Assembly (NCBI RefSeq): GCF_024691275.1
Contig: NZ_JAILNU010000056.1
Location: forward strand, 1-52,226
DNA length: 52,226 nt
Direction: 5' to 3'
From: Ruminococcus sp.
Lineage (GTDB): Bacteria > Bacillota > Clostridia > Oscillospirales > Ruminococcaceae
Within the stretch, counting starts at the first letter, position 1, and every line of letters starts with the position of its first letter. The notes beneath the pieces are model-generated. The model was not told where the DNA came from and searched no databases. It was given only the letters and a program-made list of their open reading frames with translations. Below are positions 1 to 7,063 of the stretch, piece by piece. Made by a program: the position numbers and the translations under genes.

Positions 1-128
1 AAGATCCAATTTTAGAAATGCTAACGCCATCAAAGGTTAAGAAAAAGGTAAGTAAAAACTGTAAATGTCCATGTGGCAGTGGAAAAAAATTCAGAAATTG
101 TTGCAAGGGAAAAAGAATATATGACTAA
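1..128 (+). CDS. C-terminal end of a SEC-C motif protein (5' truncated)
   Basis: The window opens inside an open frame (codons from position 3) that ends at TAA 126-128. The last 41 residues contain CKCPCGSGKKFRNCC, the SEC-C zinc-binding motif (C-x-C-x8-C-C type) found at the C-terminus of SecA and of many small uncharacterised proteins. The lysine-rich tail after the motif (KGKRIYD) is typical. The rest of the gene lies outside the window, so I cannot say whether this is SecA or one of the many non-SecA proteins that use the module. The motif itself is unmistakable; the parent protein is unknown. Confidence 0.8.
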   Translation, partial: DPILEMLTPSKVKKKVSKNCKCPCGSGKKFRNCCKGKRIYD

Positions 129-178
129 TAGTATCAAAAAACTTTAATGGATCTATGCTGGATATTTTCTAAATAAAA

Positions 179-331
179 ATGCATTATTGTTGGTTTGTCA
201 ATGATGCGAGACAAATTAAATCAAAAAACTTGACCGTATTCGAGGAAAGCTTTGATGTAATCAGAAGGAGATTTCCAGTTAAGCGGACGCATACGCAGCG
301 ACAAGTAGTTGTTGGCATACTGAAAGAATAA
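179..331 (+). CDS. Possible small protein, 50 residues
   Basis: An ATG-initiated frame of 50 codons ends at TAA 329-331 and is followed nine bases later by a hairpin that could be a terminator. The product is basic and ends RQVVVGILKE; I recognise no family. No good ribosome binding site is visible upstream of the ATG. It may be a real small gene, a degraded remnant, or chance. The hairpin just after the stop is the main reason to list it. Confidence 0.2.
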   Translation: MHYCWFVNDARQIKSKNLTVFEESFDVIRRRFPVKRTHTQRQVVVGILKE

Positions 332-339
332 CATACAAG

Positions 340-364
340 GCACTCAGAATTCTGTTCGGAGTGC
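340..364 (+). terminator. Weak hairpin, possible terminator
   Basis: GCACTC (340-345) pairs with GAGTGC (359-364) around a 13-base loop, followed by ATTGTGTTTT. The stem is short and the T run is interrupted, so efficiency is doubtful. Confidence 0.3.
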
Positions 365-482
365 ATTGTGTTTTAGTAGGATAGTTTTTAACTTTATCAT
401 CACAGACTGAAGTGAATGGCATTTCTTTATGTTGTCATGTGATAATGAACTGAAAAGACGCAGCAGTTCAGCACTCCTTTCG

Positions 483-511
483 TTGATTTTTCTATGGGCT
501 TGTGGTATAAT
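483..511 (+). promoter_or_regulatory. Sigma-A type promoter of the XRE regulator gene
   Basis: TTGATT (483-488), 17 bases, TATAAT (506-511). The start of transcription should fall near 518, giving a leader of about 140 bases before the regulator's ATG. A small stem, TGAGG 524-528 with CCTCA 538-542, opens the leader. Confidence 0.6.
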
Positions 512-570
512 AATAACAAAATGTGAGGGCTAAAAATCCTCATCAAATCGTTGTTTTTACAAAATGCTAC

Positions 571-600
571 TTCAAGTTGCGCAAATGCAAATTCAAGTTG
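571..600. repeat. Pair of TTCAAGTTG direct repeats, possible operator
   Basis: TTCAAGTTG occurs at 571-579 and 592-600, 21 bases apart, which is two turns of the helix. The pair lies between the promoter and the XRE gene, where an autoregulatory binding site would be expected. The function is inferred from position only. Confidence 0.35.
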
Positions 601-658
601 GTAGATTTTTAAGAATGATATTTGATAGAATATAAAAAAACGAAAGCGAGGTATGCAT

Positions 659-1198
659 ATGAATTTTGCAGACAAATTAAAACAGATAAGAAAAGACAGA
701 AAAATATCTCAGGAAGATTTAGCTGAAATGCTTGATGTGAGCAGACAGGCGGTATCAAAATGGGAGCAGGGAACAGGTTATCCGGAGGTCGAAAAACTGT
801 TGCTGTTATCTGACACGTTGAATATATCTCTTGACAGCCTCATGGGAAGCGAAAACGTCCAAGAGAAACAATCGGTCAATGTCAATATAACAGGAAATAT
901 AATAATAACATCTCCTAATGAAAACGTGATCGTTACCTGCTATAAGGTTTGTTCTTCACAGGAAATGAAGGGCAGAGCAGGGACACCTAAATACTTTTTG
1001 ATGGGTTTTAGCGGCGGAGGTAATCCTTTTTTGGGAGAGCCTGCAACTCTTCTTGGCTGGTATGCAGATAAAGACAGCATTTCAAAAGAGATCAGCGAAA
1101 TACAAAATGCGCTTGAAAAAGGTGTACCAAGTTATGAACTAAAATATAGCGCTAAAGTGAAAAGACACTTGTTGAGTATAAAAATAGTAAATGATTAA
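659..1198 (+). CDS. XRE-family transcriptional regulator
   Basis: A DNA-binding regulator of about 179 residues. Residues 1-60 form a Cro/C1-type helix-turn-helix (KLKQIRKDRKISQEDLAEML, then SRQAVSKWEQG, the usual second and recognition helices). The C-terminal 90 residues begin with a beta-rich stretch (NVNITGNIIITSPNENVIV) and end in a region I do not recognise (GGGNPFLGEPATLLGWYADK); it may be a ligand or dimerisation domain. I chose ATG 659 rather than ATG 653 because GAGG at 648-651 is seven bases from 659 and only one from 653. It has its own promoter at 483-511 and probably regulates itself or close targets. A target cannot be read from the sequence. Confidence 0.85.
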   Translation: MNFADKLKQIRKDRKISQEDLAEMLDVSRQAVSKWEQGTGYPEVEKLLLLSDTLNISLDSLMGSENVQEKQSVNVNITGNIIITSPNENVIVTCYKVCSSQEMKGRAGTPKYFLMGFSGGGNPFLGEPATLLGWYADKDSISKEISEIQNALEKGVPSYELKYSAKVKRHLLSIKIVND

Positions 1199-1236
1199 TG
1201 GCTGATGTCATTAAGCTAAGAATATAAAGTAAAAGA

Positions 1237-1275
1237 AACAGGAGTATGTTTGTGATAAGCGGACACACTCCTGTT
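1237..1275. terminator. Terminator hairpin after the XRE gene
   Basis: AACAGGAGT (1237-1245) pairs with ACTCCTGTT (1267-1275). After one mismatch the stem continues inward, TGTTTG (1247-1252) with CGGACA (1260-1265). It lies 39 bases past the stop codon. The T run is weak on the plus strand; the preceding A-rich tract would give a better one on the minus strand. Confidence 0.5.
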
Positions 1276-1365
1276 CTTATGTAAAATAATAAGGCAGACG
1301 AAAAGACAGCCCCGAAGCTGCCTGAAAAAGAAATTGACATACTTTAAGAATAATGATATGGATAT

Positions 1366-1406
1366 ACAAAAATACAGCACGAGATGCTAAGATCCCGTGC
1401 TGTATT
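1366..1406 (-). terminator. Rho-independent terminator of the deaminase-like/GGDEF operon
   Basis: Perfect 11-base arms AATACAGCACG (1371-1381) and CGTGCTGTATT (1396-1406). Read on the minus strand the stem is followed by TTTTTG, so it terminates the genes that end at 1429. Confidence 0.8.
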
Positions 1407-1428
1407 ATGAAGGGGTGGAACGTCGTTA

Positions 1429-2970
1429 TTACATAGAGTCCATATCGACGAATTCTACCTGACCTAATGTACTTCTTCCGCTGATGTTTACCATTTCCTT
1501 GAGAACTGATACAACGTTTGTTGAAGGCTCATTGGTCGTGCGGACAAGACCGATCTTATAGCCTACATTTATCATACCGATAGGAGTCTCCTGTGGCTCA
1601 AACAGGTCTCTCTGAGCGTTTTTAACTTCGTTGACAACCTGATTATGAGCAACTGTAGAAGCGTCTTCCTTTCTGACTGCTACAACGAACTCGTCATCAC
1701 CTGTACGGTAAACAGTGCCGTCAGGGAAAGCCTTTGTGAGAGCAGCTGCTGTATTACAGAGAACAACGTCACCTGCGTCGTTTCCGAAATGTGTATTGAT
1801 TGCTGCGAGCTCACTGATGTCGAACATTGCGAAGTAGCAAGGATGTTTCTCGTCAGCCTGCATCTTATCGAGGTCTTCACCGAAAGCAACACGGTTTTTA
1901 ACTTCAGTAAGGATATCATTGAACAGAGCTGTCTGGAGTGAAGCTTCAGTAGCCTCATTTTTAAGGAGCTGGTTACCGAGTTTACGGTTGATAGACTCCT
2001 GATGAGCGTTGATAAGACCGAATACGGCAACGAGTAAGATGATAAGAATACCAAAGATAAGTATGAAGATCTGGAGCTGATTTCTCATGGAGTAAACTTC
2101 CTTTGAAGGAGCGTTTACGAAAAGTGTCCAGCCATACTCACTGATATAGTCACTTACAGAAGCCATCTTCTTGCCTGTTGCGTCAGGGAACTCACCGTAG
2201 CTTGTAACATCTTCAGTGCTTGAAACTAATTCGCTGTTGATATTCTGGATATCAGGGACTTCACAGACAGTACCGATCAAACTCTTATCTTCAGAGTAAA
2301 GATAAATGTTATCCTTTGCATTTATAAGGTCGTAAGTCGAGCTCTGGAGACCACCGATGTTCATATCAGCGATATCTGAGAGGACGTTTTCAGTTTTGAT
2401 AGCGAGACCTACGAAGCCGATAGGAGTTCTGCCGTCGTATATAGCTTTGTAAATAGATACAACCTGATTGCCTGAGTTAGGGGATATCAGGATACCTGCG
2501 TTATATATATCATCATCAGCTGCTTCAAAAGCGTCACGGAGCTGAGCAAGACGGTCGCCTTCACGAATAACAACGCCGATGGTATCGGGGTTGATATGTG
2601 TGAGGGTCTTTGCATTCCAGTCACAAATATAGAGACCTTCAAGATCGGATACCTCTGCTCCGAATTCCTGAGTGTATTTCTGAGCTGCTTTATAGCAATC
2701 AGTATTTTCCTGATCGAGCAGGTAGTTCTTTATATCACTTGCATGGCTGAAGTTGTCCAGTGTGTCTTCTGCCCAGTGAACATAGTCAACAATAACCTTT
2801 GCACGCTCCTTAGCGACGGTTTCCATATTTGACTGCGCATTTCTTGCGGTGATCTTGCTGACAGCTACTGTCATGAATGTAATCAATATAGCCATGAAAG
2901 CAAGAAGTCCGATCAGTATCCAGGTGATAGGAGAAAGCTTCTTTTTCGTTTTTTCCTTTGAATTACTCAT
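1429..2970 (-). CDS. Membrane dCache sensor with degenerate GGDEF domain
   Basis: A 513-residue protein with the layout of a membrane diguanylate cyclase. There is a transmembrane helix at about residues 15-38, an extracellular dCache-like region at 40-295 and a second helix at 299-322, with a cytoplasmic GGDEF-type domain from about 350 to the end. The first metal-binding Asp is kept (AMFDIS, D384) and so is the 'G..AGD' turn (396-401). The signature reads YRTGDDEFVV at 421-430, so the second Gly of GGDEF is Asp. That change makes normal c-di-GMP synthesis uncertain; the protein may be a GTP- or c-di-GMP-responsive pseudo-enzyme. It follows the deaminase-like gene by 47 bases on the same strand, shares its promoter and ends at the strong terminator at 1366-1406. 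ATG 2970 has GAAAGGAAG-type upstream sequence. Confidence 0.85.
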   Translation of the reverse strand: MSNSKEKTKKKLSPITWILIGLLAFMAILITFMTVAVSKITARNAQSNMETVAKERAKVIVDYVHWAEDTLDNFSHASDIKNYLLDQENTDCYKAAQKYTQEFGAEVSDLEGLYICDWNAKTLTHINPDTIGVVIREGDRLAQLRDAFEAADDDIYNAGILISPNSGNQVVSIYKAIYDGRTPIGFVGLAIKTENVLSDIADMNIGGLQSSTYDLINAKDNIYLYSEDKSLIGTVCEVPDIQNINSELVSSTEDVTSYGEFPDATGKKMASVSDYISEYGWTLFVNAPSKEVYSMRNQLQIFILIFGILIILLVAVFGLINAHQESINRKLGNQLLKNEATEASLQTALFNDILTEVKNRVAFGEDLDKMQADEKHPCYFAMFDISELAAINTHFGNDAGDVVLCNTAAALTKAFPDGTVYRTGDDEFVVAVRKEDASTVAHNQVVNEVKNAQRDLFEPQETPIGMINVGYKIGLVRTTNEPSTNVVSVLKEMVNISGRSTLGQVEFVDMDSM

Positions 2971-3017
2971 AATTTCTCTTCCTTTCTCAATGTAATGTTA
3001 TAAATGTCAGATGTACG

Positions 3018-3776
3018 TCACTTCTTAAAGAGCTTTTTCATTAAAGCACTTTCTTCTTTTTCATCGTTTCCGATGTCCTTACCTGCATTCATAAGACCGC
3101 CCACTTTGTTTTTGAGCAGACTTCCGCCAGCCTTTCTGGTTGGCTTGGTAAGGCTGTTGCTGTACATACTTGAGGCGAATCTTCCTCCGCTTACAGGATT
3201 GGCTTCGTTGTACGGCATACTGTTGTTGTACATCGAGCCGCCTTGTCCGCCGTACATATTTCCCTGCGGAAGTGTACCGTACATATTTCCCTGCGGAAGT
3301 GTACCGTACATACCACCCTGCGGTTGACCGGCAAAACCATTGTTTCCGTACATATAGCCGCTCTGAGGAGGTGGCTGATTAAACTGGGTGTTGTTACCGC
3401 CATTCATTGTTCCGACCTGTGAAAGCGGTATCATACGGTCAGGAAGCACGACCTGACAATTAGCATTTGCAGGAGCTTGGCCAATAATTAAGCTCACGCA
3501 GTTGTTACACGGAAGAATAGGCTGCAGTGTCATGATATCAATGAGCATTATGAATTCTGCGACGGGATCATCCACAGCACGCATCTGCTGTAAAGCATCG
3601 AGTTCTGCGTGGACATTGACCATCATGCCGTTCTGCATTTCATTGTGACTTACGCCGGTGTAGGTTTGCTTTGTTGCTGAACAAATAACGCAAACAGTAT
3701 CGTTTGGCGCACACTGTCCGGTATTCCGCCTCTGTAACGCGGTTTCTTGTGCAACTTTGAACATGTTCTGATACAT
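3018..3776 (-). CDS. Cytidine deaminase-like protein with Gly/Tyr/Gln-rich tail
   Basis: The first 120 residues carry the zinc signature of the cytidine deaminase superfamily: VHAELDAL (H57, A58, E59 counted from the upstream TTG) and, 31 residues later, PCNNC (C91, C94). The family deaminates free bases, nucleosides or nucleic acids; the substrate here is unknown. From about residue 125 the chain is low complexity, rich in N, G, Q, P, M and Y, with the repeat GNMYGTLPQ twice, then a basic C-terminus. ATG 3776 is preferred over the adjacent TTG 3779 because the GGGGGAG site sits seven bases upstream of the ATG. It is the first gene of a two-gene operon with the membrane GGDEF-like protein. 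There is no signal peptide. The low-complexity tail could drive assembly or membrane association, but that is inference. Confidence 0.7.
   Translation of the reverse strand: MYQNMFKVAQETALQRRNTGQCAPNDTVCVICSATKQTYTGVSHNEMQNGMMVNVHAELDALQQMRAVDDPVAEFIMLIDIMTLQPILPCNNCVSLIIGQAPANANCQVVLPDRMIPLSQVGTMNGGNNTQFNQPPPQSGYMYGNNGFAGQPQGGMYGTLPQGNMYGTLPQGNMYGGQGGSMYNNSMPYNEANPVSGGRFASSMYSNSLTKPTRKAGGSLLKNKVGGLMNAGKDIGNDEKEESALMKKLFKK
3251..3323. repeat. 27-base tandem repeat inside the deaminase-like gene
   Basis: Two exact 27-base copies (3251-3277 and 3278-3304) and a partial third (3305-3323) encode the repeated GNMYGTLPQ peptide. Because the unit is a multiple of three, copy number can change without shifting the frame. 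Confidence 0.85.
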
Positions 3777-3854
3777 CAAAATACTCCCCCTTCGATTTAT
3801 TGTTGATCGTGCAAATGAGCATTACAGTCTCATTTCGCAAAACAACCATTAAAC

Positions 3855-3883
3855 ATTATAATACGAAACGTATTATTTTCCAA
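3855..3883 (-). promoter_or_regulatory. Promoter of the deaminase-like/GGDEF operon
   Basis: On the minus strand: TTGGAA (3883-3878), 17 bases, TATAAT (3860-3855). Confidence 0.65.
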
Positions 3884-3999
3884 CCCCAAATATGCGGCAA
3901 AGGTGGAAAATTCACTTGAAATAATTGTGGTAATATTACTTTGTTTAGCCACATTACGGTTGATTTTAAATGTTTTTTCGTGTGATGTTTACATTTTGA

Positions 4000-4225
4000 T
4001 GTTATACTGATAGTTATAGCTTTTCAGCCATAAACAATCGGTAAAAACTGGGTTTAAGGTCGTGCGACATGATGACGGCTCTTGCGTTATTTAGAGTTCG
4101 GGTTTATTGCATCAACTCAATTATAAAACAGGAGTTTATTTCCATCATGTCCGGTGGATAGCTTATTGTAAAATAGAATGTCAATACCCTGTTTGTTGAA
4201 AAGATAGTACGTCCTGTTTTTATAT
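4000..4225 (+). ncRNA. Candidate structured RNA in a 1-kb divergent intergenic region
   Basis: The 1-kb gap 3780-4791 has no convincing gene. In its middle an extended -10 (TG-T-TATACT, to 4008) could start a transcript near 4014. The following 200 bases can form GACATGATG (4066-4074) with CATCATGTC (4143-4151). Inside that lies a choice: AACTC (4114-4118) can pair with GAGTT at either 4094-4098 or 4132-4136. ATAAAACAGGA (near 4124-4134) can pair with TCCTGTTTTTAT near the 3' end. I could not match it to 6S RNA, SRP RNA, RNase P RNA, tmRNA or a riboswitch I know. It may equally be a long untranslated region or plain AT-rich spacer. Confidence 0.22.
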
Positions 4226-4668
4226 TTATATTATAACACTATTACCAACAACTGTCAATGATGTTTATAATTATTTACAATTTGTGTTGTATTATATATA
4301 AATTATACAACCTGTCCTTTTTGGAAGGGTGAAATCAGAATGCAATATCTGTTATTTTGTAAATAATACTGCGGCATATCTCTTATTGTGTATATCAAAT
4401 AACAATAATATGTTGTTGAATGAAGGAAATGCCTGAATGTTCATATTTGCTTTTTGGACATCAATTATGTATGCTTTTTGAAGAAACGATGACCGCTCCC
4501 GAGAAGTGTAAGCACTATAGTCTCTCAGGCAAACAAATGATCCTTTTTGCCGCGTCAGGTGGCAGTAAATTCGGAAAAGCGCTGTTTGTCGGACAACGTT
4601 CGGGGATCGCTGAGAAAACAGACACCTGCCGATACGATGAAAAAGCCTGAAATACCGCAATAAAAGCT

Positions 4669-4697
4669 TTGACGTATGATGGCTCAAATGATATTAT
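4669..4697 (+). promoter_or_regulatory. Promoter of the GH11-like dockerin gene
   Basis: TTGACG (4669-4674), 17 bases, TATTAT (4692-4697), about 95 bases before the ATG at 4792. Confidence 0.5.
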
Positions 4698-4745
4698 TAA
4701 GACAGGATATATAATATCCGCCTTTTAGATGATATGATTTATTTG

Positions 4746-4762
4746 CGGCAGTAATACTGCCG
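4746..4762. repeat. Inverted repeat in the leader of the GH11-like gene
   Basis: CGGCAGTA (4746-4753) and TACTGCCG (4755-4762) are perfect 8-base arms around one base. They lie between the predicted promoter and the AGGAGG site (4779-4784), so they could be an operator or a leader hairpin. Confidence 0.45.
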
Positions 4763-4791
4763 ACATGAGATCTCGGTGAGGAGGAAACATT

Positions 4792-6951
4792 ATGCGCAAA
4801 TGGTTAACCAAAACAGCATCAGCTCTGACAGCAGGACTTTTTATGCTCAGTGCATCGGGGCTTGCGTCTGTGAGCCCGACAGCTCAGGTATATGCGGCTG
4901 ATTTTAACGAGAAAGAATCTGTAGACGGATATTACTATGAATTATGGAATCAGGATTACAGAGGTGAGCTGGATTACAAAAACACTGAAAATAACGGCTT
5001 TACCCTGAGCTGGAGCGGTATTGAGAACGCCTTTGCGCTTAAAGGTGACGCATTTGAAAGAAACACTGTCTATGCTTCGCAGATAAAAGAATATACCGTT
5101 GTATATGACGAAGATGTGGACTATATGGACAGTGCAAGCTATTCAGGCATTTATGGCTGGATGGAGGATAGCAATGCCTATTATGAGTTTTACATAGTAG
5201 ACAGCTGGGGCAGCTGGCGGCCTTTTGCGGGTGATGTTCTCGGTTCGTTTGAATCAAACGGCATAACCTATGATATCTACAAAAACTTGAGAATTCAGAT
5301 GAACTGTTTTGCGACGGCCCCTGTTACATACAGTTATTACAGCGTTGCTCGTGAAAATCTTGCTGAAAAAACCGACAGTGTCTGCAATATAAAGAATACT
5401 ATCAATGTTGTGGACCACTTTAAGGAATGGCAGAAGTTAGGTTTGAATCTTGGATTTATGTACGATGTGGGCTTCAGTGTTCAGGCGTTCAGGAGCTCAG
5501 GCAATGCTAAGGTAAATTCTCTTGAAATAACCAAGGAGATAACCGAGCAAAACAACTACGGACCTGAGTTTGCATATACAAGGCATGAGCCTCTCCCGAC
5601 AGACGAAGAGGGCAGGAAAGTATTCATAGATTTTGAGAATGAGAATGAGAAGGCAGGAGCGCCGTTCACGGGAACAAAGGCTTCATATGATACGGATCAT
5701 TCCTTCGGCGGTAAGTATTCTATGCTGATATCGGGGGAGGGAAATGCAAGACGTGCCTTTGAGTACAAGATTGATCCCTATGATTTCAGCGGCAAGGATC
5801 TCTTTGCAGGTTTGAAGCTCTATCATAACAGCGGCAGGAATATCAAGTTCATATTTGCGATAGCAGATCTTAACTCCACAACAGGCTATTCCAGAGAACT
5901 GTATTCCAGAACTGTCCCATCGGGACTCTGGACGGATATGGAGGACTTAAAGTTCATGCTCCCCAACGACAGATTCGCAAATAATGTCATTCGCGTATTC
6001 ACCGAAGAGCCCGTTGATTTCTGTGTTGATGATTTTTATTTGGCAGAGGAGTCCGACATTAAGGATAAGCTCGCAAAAAAGGAGCATACTGTCATAGGCG
6101 ATGTGAACAGAGACAATGCAGTTGATATTTATGACGTTATCGCAGTCAGAAGACTTCTTCTGACAACCGAGGATTACAATGTCAGCTTCTATCAGGACGT
6201 AAACGGCGACTGCAAGCTGAATATCAGCGACCTTGTAGCGCTTACCCGATTTGTCCTCGGCAAAACAGATAAGATCACCGTGCCTGAGAAAGAGCGTGTT
6301 TATTTTGCAGACAATTTCAGCGAGACCGTGGGCAGTAAAGTTTTCAGCGTACAAAGCGAAGAAGATACTGCGGGAGAGGTAAAATCAGCTGTTTGCAGTG
6401 ACGGCACATTCAGCTCTCAGTGGAGCGAGAAAAAACATTACGAGATATCAAGCTATCAGATACTGAAAGATCTTGACGAGTGCAGCTTAAAGTATTCGGG
6501 AACTGTCAAGACCGAGCCATGTGCCGCAGTCGGAAATGAAAGTAACGTAGAATCAGCGATCTGGGCAGAGTTCAAAAACGGCAGCGATACATTGGAATTC
6601 CTGATCTATGACGGAGCGAGCGAAGCTGAGAGATTGATGTGGCTTCATGATCCTGACGATATGAAGTTGGTAGAGATAGGCGGCAATGAGTATTACGTTG
6701 ATAAAAACGCGGAGCTGCCCGATATTATGGAACCACAAATGTATATATGGCTTTATCCGAAAGAAAACAGCATTAAAACAGGTGAGGTATGCACCTTTGA
6801 CGGTGAGATAGATTTCTCTGAGATGCTGAAATACTTCGGCAAGGAGGATTTCAAGCCGTATTCGGTTAAATTTTCATTAATTACCAATAATACCAAGGGA
6901 TTCGTCGAGCTGAAAGAACTGTCCTGTACTGATAAGAGCAGGGCAGAATAA
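4792..6951 (+). CDS. Secreted GH11-like xylanase family protein with CBM22-like module and internal dockerin
   Basis: A 719-residue exported protein. Signal peptide 1-35 (cut near VYAADF). A GH11 jelly roll runs from about 44 to 250: GYYYELW, then YGW...YYEFYIVDSWGSWRP with nucleophile E132, GITYDIY with the conserved Arg of LRIQ, and VDHFKEWQKLGLNLG. At the acid/base site GH11 enzymes read E-(G/A)-(Y/F)-x-S-S-G; here it is QAFRSSG, so the Glu is Gln (Q231). Residues 275-420 resemble a CBM22-type carbohydrate-binding module. The dockerin lies inside the chain at 434-491 (GDVNRDNAVDIYD and QDVNGDCKLNISD). The C-terminal 500-719 again has a GH11-like pattern (TFSSQWS, LKYSGTV, DTLEFLIYDG, GGNEYYVDKN). 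GH11-CBM22-dockerin-X is a known R. flavefaciens layout with X usually another enzyme. Family and export are clear; catalytic activity is doubtful. AGGAGG is seven bases before the ATG. Confidence 0.85.
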   Translation: MRKWLTKTASALTAGLFMLSASGLASVSPTAQVYAADFNEKESVDGYYYELWNQDYRGELDYKNTENNGFTLSWSGIENAFALKGDAFERNTVYASQIKEYTVVYDEDVDYMDSASYSGIYGWMEDSNAYYEFYIVDSWGSWRPFAGDVLGSFESNGITYDIYKNLRIQMNCFATAPVTYSYYSVARENLAEKTDSVCNIKNTINVVDHFKEWQKLGLNLGFMYDVGFSVQAFRSSGNAKVNSLEITKEITEQNNYGPEFAYTRHEPLPTDEEGRKVFIDFENENEKAGAPFTGTKASYDTDHSFGGKYSMLISGEGNARRAFEYKIDPYDFSGKDLFAGLKLYHNSGRNIKFIFAIADLNSTTGYSRELYSRTVPSGLWTDMEDLKFMLPNDRFANNVIRVFTEEPVDFCVDDFYLAEESDIKDKLAKKEHTVIGDVNRDNAVDIYDVIAVRRLLLTTEDYNVSFYQDVNGDCKLNISDLVALTRFVLGKTDKITVPEKERVYFADNFSETVGSKVFSVQSEEDTAGEVKSAVCSDGTFSSQWSEKKHYEISSYQILKDLDECSLKYSGTVKTEPCAAVGNESNVESAIWAEFKNGSDTLEFLIYDGASEAERLMWLHDPDDMKLVEIGGNEYYVDKNAELPDIMEPQMYIWLYPKENSIKTGEVCTFDGEIDFSEMLKYFGKEDFKPYSVKFSLITNNTKGFVELKELSCTDKSRAE

Positions 6952-6979
6952 AAAACGGATCCGAAGTGCTATGTAAAAA

Positions 6980-7015
6980 GCTCCCTGTGCGCAAAATACA
7001 CAGGGAGCGATTTTT
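6980..7015. terminator. Strong terminator between convergent genes
   Basis: GCTCCCTGTG (6980-6989) pairs with CACAGGGAGC (6999-7008), followed by GATTTTTG. The preceding AAAAAG lets it also act on the minus-strand regulator that ends at 7064. Confidence 0.85.
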
Positions 7016-7063
7016 GTTATATGCTTTATGTTTTTATCTCACAGTCGATGCTTATTATATCTG

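Noticed and set aside
3251..3323. Tandem 27-base units considered as a CRISPR array
   Set aside because: There are no spacers, and the units are codon-length protein repeats inside a gene.
4508..4545. Glycine-riboswitch-like phrase CTCTCAGGCAAA
   Set aside because: The rest of the aptamer (paired GGAGAG, ACCGAAGG core, AAAGGACAG) is missing and no glycine gene follows.
4352..4690. Open frames on both strands of about 76 and 111 codons
   Set aside because: Neither has a ribosome binding site or recognisable family, and both have compositions unlike the neighbouring genes.
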